A DNA stretch of 64,000 bases from AP-15 sp963796155 (GTDB lineage Bacteria > Pseudomonadota > Alphaproteobacteria > ATCC43930 > CGMCC-115725). Positions 36,262-45,379 of the stretch are shown piece by piece. Both the position numbers and the translations under genes were made by a program. Under the pieces are notes generated by a model, which saw only the letters and a program-made list of their open reading frames with translations, did no database searches and was not told where the DNA came from. Position 1 is the first letter of the stretch, and each line of letters opens with the position of its first letter. The stretch covers positions 1-64,000 of the forward strand of contig CAWCKT010000057.1 in the NCBI GenBank assembly GCA_963796155.1. The letters are read 5' to 3'.

Positions 36262-37791
36262 ATGTCCGACCCTGACGTGGTTGCAACGGCCGGCCGCATC
36301 GCCGTTATCGACCTGGGCTCGAATTCGCTGCGGCTCGTCGTCTTCGAGCGGCTGGGTGCGGCCTTGTTTCCTCTTCTGAACGAAAAGGTCATGTGCGCTC
36401 TCGCTCGCGGGATCGCTTCGACCGGCCGGCTCAACGTCGAGGGCGTGACGCTGGCGCTGGTCAACCTGCGCCGTTTCGTGGCACTCGCCCACGCCATCGG
36501 AGTGGAACATCTGGCGGTGCTGGCGACCGCGGCGGTCCGCGATGCCAGTGACGGCCCTTCCTTTGCCGCCGAGGTCGAGCGCCAGTGCCGCGTGCCGGTC
36601 AAGATCCTCGACGGCGCCGAGGAAGCACGATTGTCCGCTGCGGGGGTGCTCGCCGGCATTCCCGAGGCGGACGGGCTCGTCGGAGACCTCGGCGGGGGCA
36701 GCGTCGAATTGGTTCGGGTGAGGGCGGGGGTAGCCGGCGAAATCGGGCAGATCGGGCGGGGGATTACCCTACCGCTCGGGCCGCTGCGGCTGGCCGAGCT
36801 CGGCGACAGCGTCAAAGCTGTCTCCGAAGCAGCCGAGCGTGCCCTCGCCGCGGCTAATGTCCTGCGCGCGACACCCGGAAAAAACCTTTACCTGGTTGGC
36901 GGGGCGGCGCGCGCCATCGCCCGGCTGCACATGGAGCACACCCACTATCCGCTCCACATCGTTCACCAGTACACGATGGGTCGCCGTGAGGCCGAGGTCT
37001 TCTTCGACATCATCGGGCGACAGTCACGCAAGTCACTCGAGAGAATCACCTCGGTCGCGCGTCGACGCCTCGAATTGGTGCCTCCGGCGGCATTGGTTCT
37101 GCGCAAGCTGATCGCCCTGGCGGGACCGCAAAGCGTCATTTTCTCCGCATTCGGGCTGCGCGAGGGCTACGCGTACGGCCTCATTCCGGCGCGGGAGCGG
37201 GGGCCGGATCCGCTGATCGCGGCCTGTGCGGCGGTCTCCCGCAGCCAGAGCCGCTTCCACCTCGAGGGTGATCGACTGCAGGAATGGACGGCGCCGCTGT
37301 TCCCAAGCTTGTCGGAGGGGACACGCCGGCTCCATCGCGCCGCCTGCTGGTTGAGTGACATTGCCTGGAGCGAGCACCCCGACTACCGCGCCGAGATCGC
37401 TTTTGCGCGCAGCCTGAGGGCGCCGTTTGCCGGCATCAGCCATGCCGACCGCGTGTTCGTCGCGACGGTGCTGCATACCCGATACGGTGGCGCGGCGGAC
37501 GACCCTGTCAAGGATCCGACGCGCCCACTGCTCGATGAACAAGCCGCCGCGGAGGTGCGTACCCTCGGTCTGGCGCTCCGTCTCGCCTATACCTTGTGCG
37601 GCGGCACCATCGACCTCCTGTCCGAGGTGTGGCTCGGTCGCGAAGGGGACGGCCTGGTCCTCGAGATCCCCGCGACCGGCAGCCTGTTCGTCGGCGAGAC
37701 GGTGCAGCGGCGCCTCGATGTCCTCGCCCGGTCTCTCGGCACGACCCCCGTGATGCGGCGGCGCGAGACAAGGCGGCTGGCCCGCGGTTAA
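36262..37791 (+). CDS. ppx: Exopolyphosphatase / Ppx-GppA family
   Basis: Releases phosphate from polyphosphate ends (or pppGpp in GppA-type members). 509 residues: N-terminal actin-like ATPase fold with IAVIDLGSNSLRLVVF (about 12-27) and later VGDLGGGSVELV, then a C-terminal HD-like region. Starts 4 bp after ppk. Ppx versus GppA is not resolvable here, but the ppk pairing favours Ppx. Confidence 0.94.
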   Translation: MSDPDVVATAGRIAVIDLGSNSLRLVVFERLGAALFPLLNEKVMCALARGIASTGRLNVEGVTLALVNLRRFVALAHAIGVEHLAVLATAAVRDASDGPSFAAEVERQCRVPVKILDGAEEARLSAAGVLAGIPEADGLVGDLGGGSVELVRVRAGVAGEIGQIGRGITLPLGPLRLAELGDSVKAVSEAAERALAAANVLRATPGKNLYLVGGAARAIARLHMEHTHYPLHIVHQYTMGRREAEVFFDIIGRQSRKSLERITSVARRRLELVPPAALVLRKLIALAGPQSVIFSAFGLREGYAYGLIPARERGPDPLIAACAAVSRSQSRFHLEGDRLQEWTAPLFPSLSEGTRRLHRAACWLSDIAWSEHPDYRAEIAFARSLRAPFAGISHADRVFVATVLHTRYGGAADDPVKDPTRPLLDEQAAAEVRTLGLALRLAYTLCGGTIDLLSEVWLGREGDGLVLEIPATGSLFVGETVQRRLDVLARSLGTTPVMRRRETRRLARG

Positions 37792-38048
37792 CCGATCGGG
37801 TGGCCGCTGCGAGGCGTGCATCACGGATTGTACGCGTGACCCGAATTGTTCTGTCGATTTTCACTTTGAGAAGAGAGAATCCAACATTTGACGTCCTCGC
37901 AGGATCACTGAAACCCGCAGAAACTATAGGCATCCTGAAGGTGCCATCCGTTACGTTCCATTAGCCCGCATTTCTCCAAGCGGGGTGGTGCATCGGGGCC
38001 TCAGATCCCAGAAGACCCTGTTGTGAGAACGGCTGGTCGGGGTGGAGC
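37792..38048. other. Spacer after ppx
   Basis: 257 bp with no gene. It includes a small hairpin (CCCGC pairing with GCGGG near 37966-37985) and leads into the left copy of the 39-bp inverted repeat. Together with the DUF559 gene and the next gap it forms an accessory patch between ppx and ubiH. Confidence 0.5.
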
Positions 38049-38080
38049 GTGGGACGGGCGGTTCGGAGAGAGTGTCGACG

Positions 38081-38119
38081 CCCTCGCCCCGCTGGCGGGG
38101 AGAGGGCCGGGGTGAGGGG
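38081..38119. repeat. Left copy of 39-bp inverted repeat flanking the DUF559 gene
   Basis: CCCTCGCCCCGC...GGGGTGAGGGG: the sequence matches the reverse complement of 38490-38528 at 38 of 39 positions. It contains an internal perfect hairpin (CCCCGC-TG-GCGGGG). Confidence 0.93.
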
Positions 38120-38135
38120 CACTCTGAGGCAGAGG

Positions 38136-38534
38136 ATGGCGGCGTTGCGGGGCAAGGGCCAACGGCGCACGGCCCGGGCACGATCGTTGCGGCGCGCCCT
38201 CACGCCGGCAGAATTCGTGTTGTGGACACGCATTCGCCGCCGGCAACTGGGCGGCTTCAAATTCGTCCGCCGGGAGCCCATCGGCCGGTATTACGCCGAT
38301 TTCGTTTGTCGCGACCGGCACTTGATGGTCGAGCTCGATGGCGGCCAGCACGCGGAACGCCCCAAGGACAGGCAGCGCGACAGCGAGCCGTGCGCCCTCG
38401 GTTATCGGGTGATCGGCATCTGGAACAACGACCTCATCGACAACCTCGATGGCGTTCTCCAAATGCTCCAATCCGAACTCGAAAAATCACCCCTCACCCC
38501 GGCCCTCTCCCCGCAAGCGGGGCGAGGGACCTAA
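38136..38534 (+). CDS. DUF559 (Vsr-like endonuclease fold) protein
   Basis: The DUF559 core runs over RARSLRRALTPAEFVLWTRIRR, the REPIGRYYADFVC strand, VELDGGQH (candidate metal-binding Asp/Glu block) and the C-terminal RVIGIWNNDL, which is PD-(D/E)XK-like as in Vsr-type nucleases. The ATG at 38136 (MAALRGKGQ) gives 132 residues; the frame is open back to 38049. The last 15 or so residues (PLTPALSPQAGRGT) are encoded by the right-hand repeat. A nuclease function is a family inference; no activity is known for this gene. Confidence 0.75.
   Translation: MAALRGKGQRRTARARSLRRALTPAEFVLWTRIRRRQLGGFKFVRREPIGRYYADFVCRDRHLMVELDGGQHAERPKDRQRDSEPCALGYRVIGIWNNDLIDNLDGVLQMLQSELEKSPLTPALSPQAGRGT
38490..38528. 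repeat. Right copy of 39-bp inverted repeat flanking the DUF559 gene
   Basis: Inverted partner of 38081-38119 (one mismatch). It overlaps the 3' end of the DUF559 reading frame and supplies its last codons. Internal hairpin CCCCGC-AA-GCGGGG. Confidence 0.93.
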
Positions 38535-38915
38535 TCGACAGCGCTGCCGCAGTCACCCTGTGTGAGAAATCCGGGCAAATCCTCAGACCCATTCAGATGA
38601 TTCAATAACGCGTTTCCCTCCTCGAGGAATCAATCGCAATGAGACGAGACGGGAGTAGAGCCCCCGCACTCGGGGCGGATAGGGGGCCAAACAGTATGTA
38701 TTGATTGACAGATTGGCATAGGCATGCTATTTTAGCAACGCATGACGAATCTCAACTATGCCTCCCCCGGATCTTTGCACCTTCGCCCTCGACGAGCAGA
38801 CCGTCCTGTTTCCATCCTGCAGAATCAGGAGGGACGGACGGCGAGGGCGGGCATTCGTAGCCGTCCGGTTGCGCGGCGCGATGCGCGAAGGCCGCAGCGA
38901 TCGAGATGCGGCGGG
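38535..38915. other. Gap between DUF559 and ubiH with a strong promoter and no clear gene
   Basis: 381 bp. It carries a near-consensus promoter (38705-38733) aimed at the 3' end of ubiH and an ATG right after the expected transcript start. The frame from that ATG is long only because it runs antisense through ubiH. Otherwise nothing recognisable. Confidence 0.55.
38705..38733 (+). promoter_or_regulatory. Near-consensus promoter, possibly leaderless or antisense
   Basis: TTGACA (38705-38710), 17-bp spacer, TATTTT (38728-38733). The expected start site is within one or two bases of an ATG at 38742. The transcript would run into ubiH on the opposite strand. Confidence 0.55.
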
Positions 38916-40133
38916 CTACAAGGGCTCGCCGCGGACGAGACGGGGCAGGTCGCCGACGATCCCCATCGCGTCGCGCATCAGCAGGCGCTTGAGCGGCGGC
39001 AGGCGGTGGACCACGGCGAAACCGAGATCGCGGGCGAGCCGCACCGGCGCGATCGAGTTCGAGAACAGGCGGTTGAGCCCATCGGTAACGGCAGCGAGCA
39101 GGAGCACGTCGAAACGGCGACATCGCTGGTAGCTGTCGAGCACGGCGTCGTCGCCGATGTCGAGACCGAGCCGGCGCGTGTCGATGATCAGCTCGGCAAG
39201 TGCCGCGACGTCGCGGATGCCGAGATTGAGGCCTTGACCGGCGATCGGATGGATCAGATGCGCTGCCTCGCCGACGAGCGCCAGCCGGCGCGCGACGTAG
39301 CGCTCCGCCAGCATCAGTCCGAGCGGATAGGTCCAGCGCGGCCCGATCGGCTCGACCGCGCCGAGAAAGTCGCCGAAGCGCGCTGCGAGCTCGGCAGCGA
39401 ACGCTGCATCGGGGAGCCCAACCAGCCGCGCGGCGAGCTCGGCTCGCTCCGTCCACACGATCGAGGAACGGTTGCCGGTCATCGGCAGGATGGCGAACGG
39501 GCCCGCCGGCAGGAAATGCTCGACCGCGACGCCGCCGTGCGGACGCTCGTGGCGCACCGTCGTCACGATACTGGTTTGGCGATAGCGCCACTCGACGGTG
39601 CCGATGCCTGCCGCGCGGCGCAGCGGCGACCCTTGCCCGTCGGCCGCCGCGACCAGGCGGGCCCTGACCCGTCGTCCGTCGGAGAGCTCGGCGACTGCGG
39701 CAAAGTGCGAAGTCTCGACCGACCCGACGGCGAGCGGAGCGCGGAAGGAGAGGCTCGGAAGCGACCGGGCACGTTCGCTCAATGCGCGGCGCAGCACCCG
39801 GTTTTCGACGACATAGCCGAGCGCGTTGCCTGTCCCAAGCTCGCGATGGTCGTAGTGCAGAAAGAGCGGCGAATCGTCATCGGCGACCCGAATCTCGAGG
39901 ATCGGCTCGGCCGCCGCAGCGATCTCGGGCCACAGGCCGAGAGCGTCGAGAACCCGGCGAGAGCCGAAGGCGATCGCCGAGCTGCGCCCGTCGAAGCCCT
40001 CGCCGAGCATCGCCTCGGGATCCTGGCGATCAACGATCGCGACAGCGAGCCCGGCGCCGGCGCCGGCGACGCCGAGCAGCAACCCGATCAGACCGCCGCC
40101 GGCGATCAGCAGCTCGACATCGTCGGTCACCAC
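38916..40133 (-). CDS. ubiH: UbiH-type FAD-dependent ubiquinone hydroxylase
   Basis: Flavin monooxygenase that hydroxylates the ubiquinone ring. From the GTG at 40133 (or 40130) it has about 405 residues: FAD motif LLIAGGGLIGLLLG right after the start, and the family motif LVGEAAHLIHPIAGQGLNLGIRD in the C-terminal half. The frame is open upstream to 40268 but that part lacks family sequence. Divergent from ftsK. UbiH, UbiF and UbiL-type specificity cannot be separated here. Confidence 0.87.
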   Translation of the reverse strand: MVTDDVELLIAGGGLIGLLLGVAGAGAGLAVAIVDRQDPEAMLGEGFDGRSSAIAFGSRRVLDALGLWPEIAAAAEPILEIRVADDDSPLFLHYDHRELGTGNALGYVVENRVLRRALSERARSLPSLSFRAPLAVGSVETSHFAAVAELSDGRRVRARLVAAADGQGSPLRRAAGIGTVEWRYRQTSIVTTVRHERPHGGVAVEHFLPAGPFAILPMTGNRSSIVWTERAELAARLVGLPDAAFAAELAARFGDFLGAVEPIGPRWTYPLGLMLAERYVARRLALVGEAAHLIHPIAGQGLNLGIRDVAALAELIIDTRRLGLDIGDDAVLDSYQRCRRFDVLLLAAVTDGLNRLFSNSIAPVRLARDLGFAVVHRLPPLKRLLMRDAMGIVGDLPRLVRGEPL

Positions 40134-40282
40134 AAGAGCATGGAGCGCCTCCGGCAGGCTGTCCAGATCCCGATCGCGCCAGTCGCTTTCGCGACCGCCC
40201 GCGATCGCGTAGTCTTGTTGCTGTTTTGTGCCGTCGGGGGATGGACGGCGCTCGGGGAAGGCCGGCACCGGAGGGGGGCAGC

Positions 40283-42718
40283 ATGGCCCGATCGATAGGA
40301 TATTCGGCGCGCGGACGCGCCCGACATAGGCGCGGCTGGGCGGAGGCGATGGCGACGTTGAAGCGCCGCCTGCTCGAATCGTTGGGCTTCGGCCTGTTGC
40401 TCGCCTGCTGCTTGCTGGCGCTGGCGTTGCTGACCTACGACCCGCGGGATCCGTCGCTGAATACCGCGGTCAACGCGGCACCACACAACTTTCTCGGCCA
40501 TAGCGGGGCGGTTCTCGCAGACTTGTTGCGGCAGACCCTCGGCCTCGCCGCCTTCTTGATCCCGATCGTTCTGCTCGGCTGGAGCTTCCGCCTGCTGCTC
40601 AATCGCCCGCTCCAATCGATCGGGCTCAGAGCGACGCTGGTTCCGGTGGTGCTCCTGCTGGGTGCGTTTGCGCTGTCGGTTCTAGATCTCGGGACGCTCT
40701 CTCCGCAGGCGAGGGCGGGCGGCGCGGTCGGATGGGGTCTCCAGCGGCTGCTGTCGCACGCCGGCCTGAGCGCCGCAGCGTTGCCGGTTTCGGTGGCGGC
40801 GGCAGCGATCGTCGGCCTGCTGCTGCTGCTGATCATGGGGCTATCTTGGCGGGACTGGCGCGACATCGGCGAAGGGGCAGGGCGCAGCATGTCCCGGGTC
40901 GGCACTTTTTCCGGCCGCCGGACGATCGCGGCTGCGGGGTTTGCCGATCGCTTGTTCCGCCATTGGCGGGACGCGCGCCGCGCCCGCGCTGCCGGGGCCA
41001 TGAGCTCCTCGGGCCTATCGGGGCCCGGCCTCGCGGGCGTCGTGACCGCGCTGCCGGATCGGCGCGAGCCGCGCCTCGATCGTGACGCGCCAGGCTTGGC
41101 GGCCGCGGAGCGCAGCCGCGGCGGGCTCGTCCGCTTTATTGCGCCCAGGGCAAAGCCGCTCGCGTCCGGAAAGCGTGCCGACCAGGAGCGCCAGCCGACG
41201 CTCGACCTCGAGCCTGATGAGCAGCCCTTGTTGCCCTCGCTCGATCTCTTGGCAAAGCCGCAAGCGGTCAAGACCGAGGCCGTCGACGAAGAAGCGCTCG
41301 AAAAAAACGCGCGCATGCTCGAGACGGTGCTCGAGGATTTCGGCGTGCGCGGTCAAATCGTACAGGTGCGGCCGGGCCCGGTCGTAACGCTCTACGAGCT
41401 CGAACCGGCGCCGGGGATCAAAGCCTCGCGAATCATCGGGCTGGCCGACGACATCGCGCGCTCGATGAGCGCGATCTCGGTGCGGGTTGCCGTCGTGCCC
41501 GGGCGCAACGTCATCGGCATCGAGCTGCCGAACCGTAGAGCCGAGACCGTCATCCTGCGCGAGCTCCTCGGCTCCCCAGTCTACGAGAACCATCCCGGGC
41601 GTCTTGCCCTGATCCTCGGCAAGGACATCTCCGGCGAGCCGGTCCTCGCCGACCTCGCGAAGATGCCGCATCTGCTGATTGCCGGGACGACGGGGTCAGG
41701 CAAGTCGGTCGGCATCAACACGATGATCCTGTCGATCCTCTACCGGATGCCGCCCGACCGCTGCAAATTCATCATGGTCGATCCGAAGATGTTGGAGCTG
41801 TCGGTGTATGATGGCATCCCACACCTTCTAGCCCCGGTCGTCACCGATCCCCGCAAGGCGGTTCTCGCGCTGAAATGGACAGTGCGCGAGATGGAGAACC
41901 GCTATCGCAAGATGTCGAAGCTCGGGGTGCGCAACATCGACGGGTTCAACGCAAGGCTCGCCGAAGCGCAGGCCAAGGGCGAGAGCCTGGTCCGCAAAGT
42001 GCAAACCGGCTTCGACCCGGAAACCGGTCAACCGATCTTCGAGCCGCAGCCCTTCGACACCAGCGAGCTGCCGCTGATCGTCGTCGTCGTCGACGAGATG
42101 GCGGATCTGATGCTGGTCGCCGGCAAGGAGATCGAGGCGGCGATTCAGCGGCTCGCGCAAATGGCACGCGCCGCGGGCATCCACTTGATCATGGCCACCC
42201 AGCGCCCGTCGGTCGATGTCATCACCGGCACGATCAAGGCGAACTTCCCCACTCGAATCAGCTTTCAGGTGACCTCTAAGATCGACAGCCGCACGATCCT
42301 CGGCGAGGGCGGCGCCGAGCAGCTTCTGGGCCGCGGCGACATGCTCTATATGGCGGGCGGCGGCCGCATCACGCGCGTCCATGGCCCGTTCGTCTCGGAT
42401 GAAGAGGTGGAGCGCGTCGTCTCGTTCCTGAAGACGCGCGGAGAGCCCGACTACATCGACGAGATCACCGAGGATGACGACACGCTGCTCGGTCCGCTGG
42501 AGGGCGAGGAGGAGGGTGGGCTGGGCGACGCGCTCTATGGCCAGGCGGTTGCCGTAGTGTGTCGGGAGCGCAAGGCGTCGACCAGCTTCGTGCAGCGTCA
42601 CCTTCAGATCGGCTACAATCGCGCCGCCCGGATCATCGAGCGAATGGAAGCCGAGGGCATCGTCAGCCCCGCCAACCACGTCGGCAAACGCGAGGTCCTG
42701 GCGCGTGGCGGCGATTGA
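40283..42718 (+). CDS. ftsK: DNA translocase FtsK
   Basis: Septal ATPase that pumps DNA and activates dimer resolution at division. ATG 40283 (ribosome site GGAGGGGGG) gives 811 residues: four N-terminal membrane spans (about 30-200), a short linker, the RecA-like motor with Walker A GTTGSGKS (468-475) and VVVVDEMADLM, and the C-terminal winged-helix gamma domain (QLIG-like FVQRHLQIGYNRAARIIERME). The frame is open far upstream, antisense to ubiH. A second start at 40349 is possible. Confidence 0.94.
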   Translation: MARSIGYSARGRARHRRGWAEAMATLKRRLLESLGFGLLLACCLLALALLTYDPRDPSLNTAVNAAPHNFLGHSGAVLADLLRQTLGLAAFLIPIVLLGWSFRLLLNRPLQSIGLRATLVPVVLLLGAFALSVLDLGTLSPQARAGGAVGWGLQRLLSHAGLSAAALPVSVAAAAIVGLLLLLIMGLSWRDWRDIGEGAGRSMSRVGTFSGRRTIAAAGFADRLFRHWRDARRARAAGAMSSSGLSGPGLAGVVTALPDRREPRLDRDAPGLAAAERSRGGLVRFIAPRAKPLASGKRADQERQPTLDLEPDEQPLLPSLDLLAKPQAVKTEAVDEEALEKNARMLETVLEDFGVRGQIVQVRPGPVVTLYELEPAPGIKASRIIGLADDIARSMSAISVRVAVVPGRNVIGIELPNRRAETVILRELLGSPVYENHPGRLALILGKDISGEPVLADLAKMPHLLIAGTTGSGKSVGINTMILSILYRMPPDRCKFIMVDPKMLELSVYDGIPHLLAPVVTDPRKAVLALKWTVREMENRYRKMSKLGVRNIDGFNARLAEAQAKGESLVRKVQTGFDPETGQPIFEPQPFDTSELPLIVVVVDEMADLMLVAGKEIEAAIQRLAQMARAAGIHLIMATQRPSVDVITGTIKANFPTRISFQVTSKIDSRTILGEGGAEQLLGRGDMLYMAGGGRITRVHGPFVSDEEVERVVSFLKTRGEPDYIDEITEDDDTLLGPLEGEEEGGLGDALYGQAVAVVCRERKASTSFVQRHLQIGYNRAARIIERMEAEGIVSPANHVGKREVLARGGD

Positions 42719-42797
42719 CCGCAATTGATGGAAGGGGCAGGCGCGGCTATCTCCTCTTCAAAATTCGAGTGCCGCGAGACCAAAGAGGTCGAAATCG

Positions 42798-43481
42798 GTG
42801 GGTAATCGGCATAGCAGAGACGGAGCACCGGCGCTCAGCCGCCGCGCCATCCTCGCATCGGGCGTGGCGGCAGCAACAATGCCGCTCGCAGCGCTCTCTC
42901 GCGCCGCCGTCCCGCCGCCCCCGGCTGTGCTGACTCCCCAAGATGCGGCCGATCTGCGGCGGATTGCTGCTTATCTGAACGGCATTCGCACGATGACTGC
43001 CCGGTTCCGGCAGATCTCCTCGAGCGGCGTCGCCAGCGGAAGCTTGTGGTTGGCGCGACCCGGGCGGATGCGGTTCGAATACGACCCGCCTTCGCCGATC
43101 CTGCTGATCGCCGACCAGTTCTACGTCTATTATGTGGATAAACAGCTCGCCGAGATGTCCAAGGTCGGGTTGAAGTCGACACCCGCCTGGTTTCTGCTGC
43201 GCGATCCGATCAGCTTTGACGACCTTATCGTTACGCGCTTCGAGCGCGGCGCAAACGGGCTGGCCGTCACCGTCGTCGAGCCCGCGGAACCGGACAACGG
43301 CAGTCTGACCATGGTGTTCGGCAGCGACCCGCTGGCGCTGCGTCAATGGACGATCATCGATCAACAGCGCAAGACCACAACCGTTTCGATCTCCGATACA
43401 CAGTTCGGGGTGGCGCTAGACCCTGAGTTGTTTGTATATCAGGATCCGTTTGCCCGTGGCCGCCGCCAATCCCAGCCCTGA
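42798..43481 (+). CDS. lolA: Outer-membrane lipoprotein carrier LolA
   Basis: Periplasmic shuttle that carries lipoproteins from LolCDE to the outer membrane. 227 residues from GTG 42798 (AGAGG upstream). The signal peptide has a twin-arginine (SRRAIL), hydrophobic core and AxA cleavage region near residue 38, i.e. probable Tat export; the mature part has the LolA-type GSLWLARPGRMRFEYD. Follows ftsK by 79 bp, the usual order. Confidence 0.9.
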   Translation: MGNRHSRDGAPALSRRAILASGVAAATMPLAALSRAAVPPPPAVLTPQDAADLRRIAAYLNGIRTMTARFRQISSSGVASGSLWLARPGRMRFEYDPPSPILLIADQFYVYYVDKQLAEMSKVGLKSTPAWFLLRDPISFDDLIVTRFERGANGLAVTVVEPAEPDNGSLTMVFGSDPLALRQWTIIDQQRKTTTVSISDTQFGVALDPELFVYQDPFARGRRQSQP

Positions 43482-43492
43482 GTTCGAGCCCG

Positions 43493-44326
43493 ATGCCCGT
43501 CTGCCATATGCCGCTCGTCGGCATCCCCGCCTGCCTCCGCACGGTCAAAGAGCGATGCTTCCACGGGGTAAATGAAAAATACCTGAATGCCGTGATCGAT
43601 GCGGCGAGGTGTCTGCCGGTGTTGATCCCGGCGGTCGGATCGAAGGTCGATGTCCGCGCGCTGCTCGACAGGCTCGATGGGCTGCTGCTCACCGGCAGTC
43701 CGTCGAACGTCCATCCGAGCCATTACGGCGCCGAGCCGAGCCACCCGGAAATCCTGCACGATCCGGAGCGCGACGCGACGACGCTGCCGTTGATCCGCGA
43801 AGCGGTCCGCCGCGACCTGCCGATTTTGGCGATCTGTCGCGGTATCCAGGAGTTGAATGTGGCGCTCGGCGGTACGCTGTACCAGCGGGTGCACGAGATC
43901 CCCGGCCGACTCAATCACCGCTCGCCGAAGGATTCGCCGGACGGCCCATATGGACCTGCCCACAGCGTCGCGCTGACCACGGGCGGGCTTCTGGCATCGC
44001 TCACCGGAGCCGCGGAGGTGATGGTCAATTCGCTACACTCCCAAGGCATCGATCGCCCTGCCCCCAGGCTTCGCGTGGAAGCCGTGGCCCCGGATGGGCA
44101 GATCGAGGCGGTGAGTTTACCCGAAGCGCGTTTCGTTGTTGGCGTGCAATGGCATCCCGAGTACAAGGCGCTGGAGAACCCATTCTCGAGCGCCCTGTTT
44201 TCGGCTTTCGCCCAGGCCTGCGGTGCAGCCGACGCGGGCATCCTATCGAGTATTCAACGCGGCATGAGGGAATTAAAGTTGGTTCCCGAGCGATTCATGC
44301 ATTTTTCCCGTTCCGGGCATGCATGA
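43493..44326 (+). CDS. Gamma-glutamyl-gamma-aminobutyrate hydrolase family (class I glutamine amidotransferase-like)
   Basis: 277 residues with the class I amidotransferase triad: Cys in LAICRGIQELN (nucleophile elbow), then His and Glu in GVQWHPEYK. The N-terminal half (VGIPACLRT, FHGVNEKYL) fits the PuuD-type hydrolases of glutamylated polyamines. It starts 12 bp after lolA. Substrate is inferred from family. The gene ends in an inverted repeat that doubles as terminator. Confidence 0.85.
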   Translation: MPVCHMPLVGIPACLRTVKERCFHGVNEKYLNAVIDAARCLPVLIPAVGSKVDVRALLDRLDGLLLTGSPSNVHPSHYGAEPSHPEILHDPERDATTLPLIREAVRRDLPILAICRGIQELNVALGGTLYQRVHEIPGRLNHRSPKDSPDGPYGPAHSVALTTGGLLASLTGAAEVMVNSLHSQGIDRPAPRLRVEAVAPDGQIEAVSLPEARFVVGVQWHPEYKALENPFSSALFSAFAQACGAADAGILSSIQRGMRELKLVPERFMHFSRSGHA

Positions 44327-44340
44327 ATCGCGCTCTTGTT
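44290..44340 (+). terminator. Long AT-rich hairpin terminator at the end of the amidotransferase gene
   Basis: A perfect 12-bp inverted repeat (GCGATTCATGCA, 44290-44301 and 44320-44331) encloses a second 4-bp stem (CCCG-CGGG). It is followed by CTCTTGTTTTC. The stop codon lies inside the right arm. Confidence 0.6.
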
Positions 44341-44456
44341 TTCTCCCGGGCCAACCCCATTTCGATAATTCGGAAGCGGAGAGAGCAGCAAACTCTCTTT
44401 AGAACGGACCTGTCTCCCCTGTGGGTCCGGTTTCCCCCAAACGCTTCTGACATGCA
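44341..44456. other. Hairpin-rich spacer
   Basis: Two further short hairpins lie in this stretch: AGAGAG-CTCTCT (44380-44398) and CGGACC-GGTCCG (44405-44429). No gene is recognised here. Confidence 0.5.
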
Positions 44457-44495
44457 GGCGCCCGGTCTTCCCCCCCGACCGGGCGCCGATGTTTT
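44457..44495 (+). terminator. GC-rich hairpin terminator before xth
   Basis: A perfect 11-bp stem (GGCGCCCGGTC at 44457-44467 and GACCGGGCGCC at 44477-44487) around a 9-nt loop, followed by GATGTTTT. It is the fourth stem-loop in about 200 bp. Confidence 0.65.
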
Positions 44496-44581
44496 GGACT
44501 GACCTCTCGACGCTCGTTGCCGCGGCCGCCGACCCATGCTTCAGTCGGCCACCAACCCGGATTGAAGGCGTCGAACGAGCC

Positions 44582-45379
44582 GTGACATTGCGCTTGGTCA
44601 CCTGGAACATCAACTCGATCCGGCTCAGGATCGACAATGTGCGGCGGCTGATCGAGGAGTGGGCCCCCGAGGTTTTGTGCTTACAAGAGACCAAAACACG
44701 GGACGAGCTGTTCCCGCGCGAAGCGTTCGCCTCGCTCGGCTACCAGTACATACTTGCGCACGGGATGAAGGGCTACAACGGCGTCGCCATCCTCTCGCGC
44801 ATCCCGTTCAAATCGCCTGGAATTCGCACCTGGTGCGCCCGTGCCGATTGCCGCCACGCGACCGTCGAACTGCCGGGCGGCATCGAGCTTCACAACATCT
44901 ACGTGCCGGCGGGCGGTGACCTGCCCGACCCGGAACAGAACCCAAAATTTGCCCATAAGCTTAGGTTTCTCGACGAGCTGACGGCATGGTTCGCGGCCGA
45001 TCGCCGGGACGGCCGCTCGATGGTCGCGGTCGGCGATCTGAACATCGCGCCGCTTGAGAGCGATGTGTGGTCGCACAAGCAGCTGCTGAACGTCGTCAGC
45101 CACACGCCGGTCGAGGTCGAACGCCTCGGGCTCCTCCAGCAAGCGGGCGGGTTTGTCGACGCCGTCCGGCACTTCGTGCCGCCGCCCCAGCGCCTCTACA
45201 CCTGGTGGAGCTATCGGGCACGTGACTGGACGGCTTCGGATCGCGGCCGTCGGCTCGATCACATCTGGGTGACGCCTTCGCTCGTCGGCGCTCTATCGGA
45301 AACCCACGTTTACCGAGAGAGCCGCGGTTGGGAGATAGCCTCTGATCATGTCCCGGTTATGCTGACAATCGGCAACTGA
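44582..45379 (+). CDS. xth: Exodeoxyribonuclease III (AP endonuclease)
   Basis: Repairs abasic sites and 3' ends. The GTG at 44582 gives 265 residues beginning VTLRLVTWNINSIR, with LCLQETK, GDLNIAP and the C-terminal SDHVPVML catalytic His. The frame is open upstream into the spacer. The stop overlaps the convergent methyltransferase gene. Confidence 0.96.
   Translation: MTLRLVTWNINSIRLRIDNVRRLIEEWAPEVLCLQETKTRDELFPREAFASLGYQYILAHGMKGYNGVAILSRIPFKSPGIRTWCARADCRHATVELPGGIELHNIYVPAGGDLPDPEQNPKFAHKLRFLDELTAWFAADRRDGRSMVAVGDLNIAPLESDVWSHKQLLNVVSHTPVEVERLGLLQQAGGFVDAVRHFVPPPQRLYTWWSYRARDWTASDRGRRLDHIWVTPSLVGALSETHVYRESRGWEIASDHVPVMLTIGN

Noticed and set aside
39782..40282. Upstream extension of ftsK
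   Set aside because: These codons lie opposite ubiH and lack FtsK features; a good ribosome site precedes ATG 40283.
38742..40298. 518-codon frame following the promoter at 38705
   Set aside because: It runs antisense through ubiH and has Arg-rich, unfamiliar sequence. The promoter is reported, the protein is not.
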